A stretch of DNA of 64,000 bases. Origin: Acanthosoma haemorrhoidale. Its lineage: Eukaryota; Arthropoda; Insecta; Hemiptera; Acanthosomatidae. This document shows, piece after piece, positions 56,561 through 64,000 of the stretch. Location: the NCBI GenBank assembly GCA_930367205.1, contig CAKNEZ010000018.1:124001-188000 (forward strand), read 5' to 3'. A program made the translations under genes and the position numbers. The notes beneath the pieces are model-generated. The model was not told the DNA's origin and made no database searches. It saw only the letters and a list, made by a program, of their open reading frames with translations. Position 1 is the stretch's first letter; every line of letters begins with the position of its first letter.

Positions 56561-58084
56561 TTAGCATTATATAACATACGATTAACACAAAATTCTTCAT
56601 TCATGGCTATGACCTGCTTTATTAAATGATCATCATAGCATTAATAAAATTATAATGTTAATGTATTTTATTATTGATGTGTAGTAAATAATTATCCCAA
56701 GATATTCTGCAATACTTCAATTTAGAGATGTAAAGCATTCACTGTTTTCGTAGCAAAAGTAGGACTTTCTGTCCACCTCGCATTAAGTTTAACCGCATTA
56801 ACCGACTAGTTGAATCGTGATACTATAAACAAATAATACAAATTAAAGAGTGCGAACCCCAAAAAGGAGGGGGAATAACTTTGGCACAAAACTTGCATAC
56901 TTTTATTGGGATGTCTGTTCTACTAAGCTCTATCTGGCGTCATAGTTCACGTTGGCCTTGCCGGAGGCTACTTTACCAGTGCGAGATAAACCAACCTACT
57001 TCTTCCTGAATTCGTCACTAGCGTGATCAAGGTACATACAACATTGAGTAATAATAACGTTGAGTTCAGTATATAGTGTTATACAGCACCAATTCATTAG
57101 TTGTTGATCATAATTCTTTTTCATTTCACAGAAAAGATTCATTTCCATTAAAAACATATAATTCATTCCATTGTAGAACAAATTTATGGCTAATTTGTAT
57201 TATTCCACTACAACATATCCCAGCCAGGCATAAAATAAATTAACGTTTTCAATATTAAATTAATTTCACGTAAGAACGGTACGATATTTAACGAATATAA
57301 TGTGCAACGTATGTGGTAATGTGTAGTTTTAAACAATTAATTAAAGTCTGTGATTGCTTACTTCACAAGTACTCTGAACGACAATGGTGGAAAAACTAAA
57401 TTGCACTATGCGTCAATCTATTGGAAGAAAGTACTTTCTTCGTACTCGTCTTTAAATCTTTATTTATAAATTACTATACCTTAGTATAATATTAGCATTA
57501 ATAATATTGTTTTAATTGTTACATGAAAGCATTGACCTTTCACTAATAGCAACCCATTTTTGTTTTATTCTGGTGAGTAATATTACTCGATTTTTAATTT
57601 TTTTTTTCTTGTTATATTAAAACTCATATGGAGAAGTATACTATAACCTATAGAAAGTTATGAAGCGAGAAAAGAGAACCATTGTCGTGAATGATCATTT
57701 GCAAGGCGTTAAACCATTGGCAAAACCACATTAGCTGCCTATAACGTGTCAATATCGTGCCATCAGCCCACCGGATTTTAAATTTACGGAACGAAGTTGT
57801 TTTGAAGTAATGACTCCCCTGCTGACTCTCAGATGGGAGTGATTTCTTCCACCGACATGTGCAGCATCAAAGAAACTATGCATTAAGTCGTTTAATTCTC
57901 AAACTTCTTATGACGAAAGGTGGACATGCGTTAGTCAGAGGACCAAGTCTCATTTTGTCAGCGCGCATGGTACCTTCTTTTGTATTGCCTACAAGGCGAA
58001 CACTAAAACATTGTTGTTGTTTTTTTTCAATTTGTAGAAAAATAATAGTAATAACTAACAACATCACACGACCACAACAAGGGC
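56561..58084. other. No gene recognised
   Basis: AT-rich DNA with short frames only (56996-57181 minus, 57859-58185 plus), without motifs. Confidence 0.35.
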
Positions 58085-59060
58085 TCAGATGGATTGACTT
58101 GTGGTCATATAGACGACACTCCTCCGGACTAATTCTTTTTCAACACGTTCTCGTAGAGCATAAGGTAAATGGCGTTCTCTTGTGAAACTAGGTTTTGCCC
58201 CTTGTCGTAGCTGCAGCTTAACTTCATAATCTGGAATGCAACCAACTTCCTCGGCAAAGACAGTTGGGAACTCAGCTATTATCTCAGCCCACCGCAAGTA
58301 CACTTGACATATGGTTTTTGGTGGTATCAATTTCTCTCCATTCAATCATTAAATCTCTAATCCATTGACACCCAAGCAATGTTGTATGGCCAGACGGAAC
58401 AATATACAGGTCACCACACGCATTTCTACCTTTATATGTGGCTGTTACCTCCACTTTTCCTCTCGGAAGAATTTCGTTGCCTGAGTACGCTCGAAAAATG
58501 GTATTTGTTGGTTGGATTTCTAGTTCCAAATTCAATTTCCTAAAATCATCCTCGTTTAGGAGAGAAAATCTTGCTCCTGAATCGACCTCCATGAGCTGGG
58601 GTTTTCTATTGATTTGGACGGGAACGATATATTTATCGGAGTCGGGGTTTACTTCGAAAAGGTCTTTAAGATATGAAATGCCGTATTGATGTTCAGCGTT
58701 GACGTGAGAAATTGCATTTGCAGATGATACGTAACTAGGTTTTTTATTTTGTGACAGGGTGGTGATACAAACTCGTGAAACGTGTCCCTTACGGTTACAT
58801 GACGTGCAATGAGCTTTATCATAATCAACGTGACAGTCTGCTAGTCTATGATTATTTCTAGCACACCTTGTACATATGTCACGAATCCCTAATGCTTTAT
58901 AATCTATTCTACTTCGGCTGTGGGATCTATTTTTGGCTCCTGATGAATGAAATTTATTACGAGAATCAGGGCAGTTGGACGAACGGTCTTTTGATGATCC
59001 AGATAGGTGATACGTGTCACTCGAGAAAGATGAAGTACCTGTATGTTGTATTTGTACTGA
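58085..59060 (-). pseudogene. Ty3/Gypsy fragment: Gag zinc knuckles, protease, start of RT
   Basis: The minus strand carries a Ser/Arg-rich Gag end; two knuckles, CTRCARNNHRLADC and CTSCNRKGHVSRVC (about 58870-58770); an aspartic protease with LMEVDSGARFSLLNEDDF (active-site DSG, about 58590) and TTLLGCQWIRDL (about 58385); then, in another frame (58345-58085), the pre-RT and RT start EVGCIPDYEVKLQLRQGAKP and YALRERVEKELVR. It breaks off inside the RT fingers. The protease has lost no obvious residue. The missing half of this fragment is the type of sequence present upstream at 59.2-60.9 kb on the same strand, but in the wrong order for one intact element. Confidence 0.8.
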
Positions 59061-59071
59061 TAATAAATACA

Positions 59072-59206
59072 TTTAAGACCAGAAATTAGGCTTTTATTTA
59101 TTATAAACCTCAGACAGTAATGACAGAGTTGAAAATAAATTTGAACAATTGAACATATGATAAATTAAACATATAGAATATTAAGCATTACATTTCATCA
59201 CATTCT
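59072..59206 (-). repeat. Start of a Ty3/Gypsy 3' LTR
   Basis: After the pol stop, the minus strand shows a polypurine tract TAGAGGGGGAGA (about 59204-59215) and then TGTGATGAAATGTAATGC, the expected LTR start. Only about 130 bp, with an AATAAA signal, separate it from the Gag-protease fragment, so the LTR is cut short. Confidence 0.5.
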
Positions 59207-59224
59207 CCCCCTCTATATTTTAAA

Positions 59225-60870
59225 CTAAAACTTGGTTACATAATCCTTCAGATAAGCAAGAGGCTTGAGAGTTCGTCTAGGTCTTGAGGTTTCAGTGTCA
59301 GGTGAAGGTAGGTCAATTTGAACTGTCCGATTTATATTTCGAGGACTGGAGCTATTCAGATCTAGGGTGAACGGTAGACCTGTTCCAGCTCCTTCAGGGC
59401 TAGGTCGAATTTGAGAGATTTCTCTTTGTTCTTCAATAAGTGGAGGGGCTTCAGCTTTTAGCAATAGATCCGTGTTTCCTCTAGGGGCAAGTTGTCGTAG
59501 AGAGACAGTTGATTCACTGCCATCTTTCCGCCTAATACATGCATATTAGGGGTTAGCTTCTAGAAGTTCTGCTTCTTCTACCAAGTCGTCATACTTGCTG
59601 GACCGTATGTTTCGTTTGATGAGTACTGGCCCAGGTGTGGTAAGCCAAGTAGGTAAAGCTTCTCCGTTTGAGGTTCGGCGAGGAAAACTAAAGAATCGTT
59701 GATGAGGAGTACAATTCGTGGCTGTGCATAACAAATACCTAATGGAGTGAAGAGCTTACGGGAGAACTTCTTCCCAATCGCGAGTCTGGAGATTTTTCGT
59801 CTTGAGAGCTAGATTTATGGTTTTCCACAAGGTACCATTCAAACGCTCCACCTGTCCATTCCCTTGAGGATTATAGGGCGTTGAGTTGCTAGTGGCTATT
59901 CCGTTGGAATGTAGGAATGATATTAATTCTCGCGAAATAAAGGAGGAACCTCTGTCCGAGTGCACATAAGCTGGAGTCCCAAAAAGCATAAAAAGATCTG
60001 TAAAACATTTTATGACAGTGCCAGAGGTTGTGTCTTTACAAGCGTAGGCGAATGGGAATCCAGAATATTCGTCTATGATGGTCAGAATGTAGTAATTCCT
60101 CGTCTTCGAGGGGATTGGACCCTTGAAGTCTACATTTATTCGTTCAAAAGTAATAGTTGCTTTGATGAGAGTACCTTGAGATTTGTGAAAACGGGGTTTG
60201 ACTTCGGCACAAACCGAACAAGTTGAGTTGACCCTTCTAACATCTTCAACTGAAAATGGGAGATTCCTGCACCGCAGCCAGTGAACCATTCTGGTGATAC
60301 CGGGATGGTTGAGAGATCGATGCAACTCCAACAGTCGATCATTGGAGATGGAGCTACAAACTCTAGATAGGGCATCAGCCTTCGTTTTTTCTCTTCCAGG
60401 GCGGTAGGTTATATCGAATTGGAAAGGAGCCAATTCGAGTCGCCAACGTAGAATTTTATCATTTTTTATTTTTCTTGAGTGTTTTTGGTTGAATACGAAA
60501 GAGAGTGCTTGTTGATCAGTTAGTAGTTGAAAATGTCTACCCAAAAGAAAAGATCTCCATTTCTTGAGAGATTCCACAATTGCAGCTGCTTCCTTCTCAA
60601 TTGCAGGGTGTGCACGTTCAGACTTAGTGAGTGTCCGTGAGAAGAACGCCACAGGCCGACCACCCTGACTCAAAGTTGCGGCCAAGGCGACGTCTGAAGC
60701 ATCTGTCTCTACTACCATCTGTTCATTGTCATTCATTGTGGTAACTGCAGCTTCAGCAATACTTAGTTTTAGGTTTTCAAAATCTTTAGTAGTTTGATGA
60801 TCCAGAGGGAAGGTCTTAGAGTCGGTCAGTGATCTAATTTTATCAGAATAATGTGCAATCCATTTCGAGT
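59225..60870 (-). pseudogene. Ty3/Gypsy pol: RT thumb, RNase H, integrase
   Basis: On the minus strand, 60870-60740 reads the RT thumb HYSKWIAHYSDKIRSLTDSK; RNase H follows with VVETDASDVALAATLSQGGR, EKEAAAIVESLKKWR, LLTDQQALSFV and KADALSRV. The integrase HHCC finger is LHRSLNHPGITRMVHWLRCR then NSTCSVCAEVKPRFH, and the core is INVDFKGPIPS (Asp), YVHSDRGSSFISREL (Asp) and NPQGNGQVERLNGTLWKTIN (Glu), down to a stop at 59756. After it the C-terminal region continues in pieces (59734-59546: HQRFFSFPRRTSNGEALPTW; 59464-59225: an acidic/Pro-rich tail). RNase H and integrase catalytic residues are all visible in one 326-codon frame, making this the best-preserved LTR-element domain pair here. RT fingers and palm are deleted. 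Confidence 0.9.
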
Positions 60871-61533
60871 AGTGAGCAAAGAGCCCTCTAGTGCAGTGGC
60901 TTTGGCTAAAATTTTATCAAAACCAGTCACAGTTGACTGCAGAAGCTGTTCCCTTATCCAGTTATGACGTAATCCTCGAATGAACTGAGCTCTGAGGAAA
61001 ATATCATTCACCGAGATACTTGTTTTCTTCCCCTCTGAATTTTTACACGAGTCGGAATTACATTCTACTTTGAATTCACAATCTCATATGTCTCGCTGTA
61101 ACGCAGCAACAAATTCGGAAATCGACTGATTTTCTTTCTGGGTAATGTTCAAGAAATAGTGTTGGGTCACAATTGCGCTACGTTCAGGGGTCAGCATGGT
61201 CATGAGATTAGAAACAAGTGTCTTACAATCAAGGGACGTGACAGGTTTTTCTGGTCCAAGGAATACGGTGAGTGCATTGTAATGTATACTACCCACAGAA
61301 CCACACAAGAGCTGAGCTTTCTTTGTGGGATCGACTAAATTTTTCATTGTGCACTAATTCTCGAAACGTTCCATATAACATGAAAATTTCTCTTTTTTTG
61401 AATCAAAGTTTTCAAAAATACTCACATTTGCGAGGTTGTTCGTGTCTGACTTGGGGTTTTGTTTACTTGATGTTTGAGAGCTTAGAAGTGATGTAAGCAC
61501 ACCCATGAATTCTTGAAATTGTTGTGCATCCAT
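60871..61533 (-). pseudogene. Ty3/Gypsy gag N-terminal part
   Basis: The minus strand starts at ATG 61533 (DAQQFQEFMGVLTSLLSSQT), passes EKFSCYMERFEN, a nonsense codon near 61354 where Tyr would be expected, then TMKNLVDPTKKAQLLCGSVG, TLVSNLMTMLTPERSAIVTQ, SISEFVAALQRDI, another stop near 61084, and FLRAQFIRGLRHNWIREQLL (about 60985). It runs into the RT thumb after KATALEGSL, so the Gag end, protease and most of RT are deleted at about 60885. Those missing domains are of the kind found at 58.1-59.06 kb. Confidence 0.75.
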
Positions 61534-61703
61534 TCTTGATGATCTTGATAATTAATCCGAACGATAAATAAAATGGAAAACGGATAAAACAGCGAAAAAG
61601 TACAACGGAAAAGCACTCGCGGTAAAAATTACGACTTACCGCGTATACAAGGAATACGAACTACTGGCAATGTCCGTGAACTTGAAACTCGGATAGTTTA
61701 ATC

Positions 61704-61721
61704 AGCTTTTTCTCGTCGCCA
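61704..61721 (-). promoter_or_regulatory. Primer-binding site of the Ty3/Gypsy element
   Basis: Minus-strand TTGGCGACGAGAAAAAG lies directly after a plausible LTR end (AAACATATCAA) and about 170 bp before the gag ATG. TGGCGACxxG is the usual shape of a tRNA-derived primer-binding site in insect Ty3 elements. The matching tRNA cannot be fixed from this window. Confidence 0.5.
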
Positions 61722-62030
61722 ATTGATATGTTTAGATAAATCATGGGAAAAAACGGGTAATATAATAATTGATAACGTACACGTGGCTTGGAGCGAGAAC
61801 ATGAAGTATATTTATATAAAGGTTACAACAAGGTTACAAATAATGGTTACATGATATAAGGGTTTCAATTATATTAAATAGTCATTAGTTTTAATTATAC
61901 ATAACAGGTGCATAAACATTTCTTTTTATGTTCCAAGATCCATTTGTATGTAGTCGCCGTCTCGAAATTACAAGCTTGAGACCCGCAATACATGACAAGT
62001 TCTGTGCACTACTTCTCTTCTACCCACGTG
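61722..62030 (-). repeat. Probable 5' LTR region of the Ty3/Gypsy element
   Basis: It lies where the 5' LTR must be, upstream of the primer-binding site. It contains a TATA-rich segment (TATATAAATATAC-like on the minus strand near 61805-61825). The outer edge is not determined, and I could not align it convincingly with the short 3' LTR start at 59206. Confidence 0.35.
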
Positions 62031-64000
62031 ATATCTCTACTTGGATAATGTCAATCATTAAGCACTAGGCACATTAGTGATTAGTCCCTTGCCTGTATGT
62101 GGCAACACTGCGTCAAGTAACCCCTGCATCCCAAGCGTCTAATTCCATGACATCCGCTAAAATTAGCTAATAACCTTTTTGGTTGAATGAACGATGCACA
62201 GATAGGGTATTTTGAATTAATCCTGATATAGCTTGCTTGCCTGTTAGCGTTTGATGCCCTGAAATATCCCGGCTTAGAGCAGGTAGGGGACACCCGGGAT
62301 AGCTCAGAGGGGAGGAGTACCATTATCATTCCCAGTTCAACAGTCAATGATCGGCCCATGAAGGAAGATTTGCCTCGTAAACCACACGGCAGGACCTCTG
62401 ACATTTTTTTGTTATGAAATGATTTGTCTTATTATTGATATGTTATGATATGGTTTTATGTTTACTATTCCATGTGTCATTTCCCCTCATTGATCCATGG
62501 TACATTTCTTGAATGGATGATCAGCCCGCTGGCTGAAGGTGGCGGAGAGACGACAGTTGGAAGAGATAGCCGGGAGCGGTGCCGGCCAGTATGTGGCGGG
62601 TCGATATACCTCCCCACCCCGCACTATTGACCCGGGGGCGGCGCGCACATCGCCCCCACCCCTTTCTCCCCGATTCATGGATTTATCATAAAATAGTGTA
62701 GTGTACATTTCACTAAAATGTTACATCTTAGAAATCCGAGCTCCTTGGCAAAAACCAATGCCATATCTGAATTCAGAGGATTGAGCTCGTATAAAATCAG
62801 CTCCAAATACTTTGGCACCAAAAACACCTTTTACAATGTATACAAAATCTTTTTGGTTCTCATGTGGATATAGTTAGTGTAATTTACTATTTATTTAATT
62901 AGTGGATTCAGGGCTGGGTTATTTAATTGGAAAATTCTGCTGTAGTAAGGGTAATTATTTCTGATTCTGAGACATTTGTTTTTGAACAATTTGAATTTTA
63001 TTTTAGTTTGTTTTAATAGTGGTGATACATTGAATACAACCGTGTATACATACAGACTGAAACAAAAGACAATAGGCGTGTACCAGTTTGAAAGTAGAGC
63101 CTCACCTTCGGGCCACCGAATGACATAGAAAACACTCTATCGGCGAAAACAGACGTCCCAATATTTTGACTAAAAGGAGAGCTGGGGAAAATAAAACACA
63201 CTTTCAAAACCCCCTAAAAAAAAATCAAAACAAAACAAAAAAAACCCAGTGGTATAATGAGTTTAACGTCCGGGCATTCATGCCTTTTTCTGAGGCCCAT
63301 TCATGGTTGACTGACCCAGACGGTCTCGACCTCGCATCGCGAATTGAAACCCACACAATAGGACCGGGTCTATTACCTCACGACCCTACCCAATTAGATT
63401 TTCATAACGACCATTACTTTTCAGAATACTATTTAGTACTGGTCATTATCCACACTTCGTCCTCAGGGATCTCTTACTTATATTGCATCAATCATCAGTC
63501 ATTATAAGAATATATTCTGCTATTAGGCTCGAACGTAATCCTAAAGCAAAGATAACAGGAGGCCAATTTATTTTACGTAATATTATTTTTAAACGAAACA
63601 GTAGCTGGATAATCAAGTTGTGGCACAGATGCAACCAAACATAGAGGAGGTGTGACGTGATTGTACATGGTTCTTAAAGTAACTTACATAAGTATTTCTT
63701 TAAGTGACAATTTTCAACAATAATGAAAAAAATATTTTTTCTGTTTCATTAAATTTATATTAATTCATAAATTAAAATGTATGTATTACACTTGACAGAG
63801 AGACGACCAAATATACTGTACTTCACAATTATTGATTTTTTTAATATATTTATTTTTTTGTTAAGATTTGATTTTTAAATTCTTAGGATGTTTAAAGGCT
63901 TGGATACTGAAAGCATTCGACCACGCTTAATATACCATATTTACAATTTTCATTCACTCGCTCATTCGTACAGTATATACAAACAGCCCAGAGCCTCCCA
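62031..64000. other. No gene recognised; contains a small GC-rich island
   Basis: Mostly AT-rich. 62520-62660 is markedly GC-rich and open on both strands (62445-62630 plus, 62487-62708 minus), but shows no motif. Frames at 62081-62404 (minus) and 63166-63507 (plus) likewise carry nothing I recognise. Confidence 0.35.

Noticed and set aside
61722..62030. Attempt to pair this region with 59072-59206 as the two LTRs of one element
   Set aside because: I could not find a convincing shared segment by eye; the 3' LTR start is too short and truncated to decide.
62081..62404. 107-codon minus-strand frame
   Set aside because: No recognisable motif and no splice or transposon context; frames of this length are expected by chance.

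Overview
The window looks like AT-rich nuclear DNA of an arthropod, probably an insect. The sequence shows a dense graveyard of eukaryotic retrotransposons (at least three non-LTR families, several Ty3/Gypsy fragments and one Ty1/Copia), a mariner-like transposase relic, multicopy invertebrate protein relics, no operons, and a few short open segments with spliceosomal borders. The species cannot be named from the sequence alone.

Layout. 0-4.3 kb: a LINE 3' fragment on the minus strand and one good candidate host exon (3130-3279). 4.3-7.3 kb: a decayed Ty3/Gypsy gag-pol with LTR remnant. 7.3-10.3 kb: AT-rich, nothing recognised. 10.3-12.6 kb: a multicopy-protein relic and a Jockey-type LINE that lost both its endonuclease and its RT core. 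13.7-16.2 kb: an open minus-strand segment (possible terminal exon) split by an internally deleted RNase H-class LINE with a 13-bp target-site duplication (TSD), followed tail-to-tail by a second, 5'-truncated copy with a 12-bp TSD. 16.2-23.7 kb: packed LTR-element debris, namely a gypsy integrase on the plus strand, then gypsy gag, a Ty3 pol and a Copia gag-pol, all on the minus strand. 23.7-27.6 kb: a 230-bp direct repeat pair, a candidate exon, and a minus-strand Ty3 integrase with its LTR. 28.1-40.3 kb: several LINE copies of two families, plus a frameshifted multicopy protein relic at 35.8-36.75 kb and a 5'-truncated RNase H LINE with TSD at 38.1-39.5 kb. 40.7-45.4 kb: an end-to-end Jockey-type LINE with 12-bp TSD. 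46.5-47.3 kb: mariner-like relic. 47.4-49.9 kb: R1-like LINE with 14-bp TSD, a mutated RT active site and strong 3'-UTR hairpins. 52.4-56.6 kb: an unidentified 116-residue frame whose last ~300 bp recur four times. 58-62 kb: a rearranged minus-strand Ty3/Gypsy family.

How the parts work together. There is no cooperating gene set. The functional content is retrotransposon machinery (RNA-binding ORF1/Gag, protease, endonuclease or integrase, RT, RNase H), nearly all broken by stops, frameshifts, internal deletions or 5' truncation. The freshest copies are those of the RNase H LINE family at 13.9, 15.8 and 38.1 kb, which are nearly identical where they overlap. The best non-mobile candidates are short exons at 3130-3279 and 13690-13922/15729-15757.
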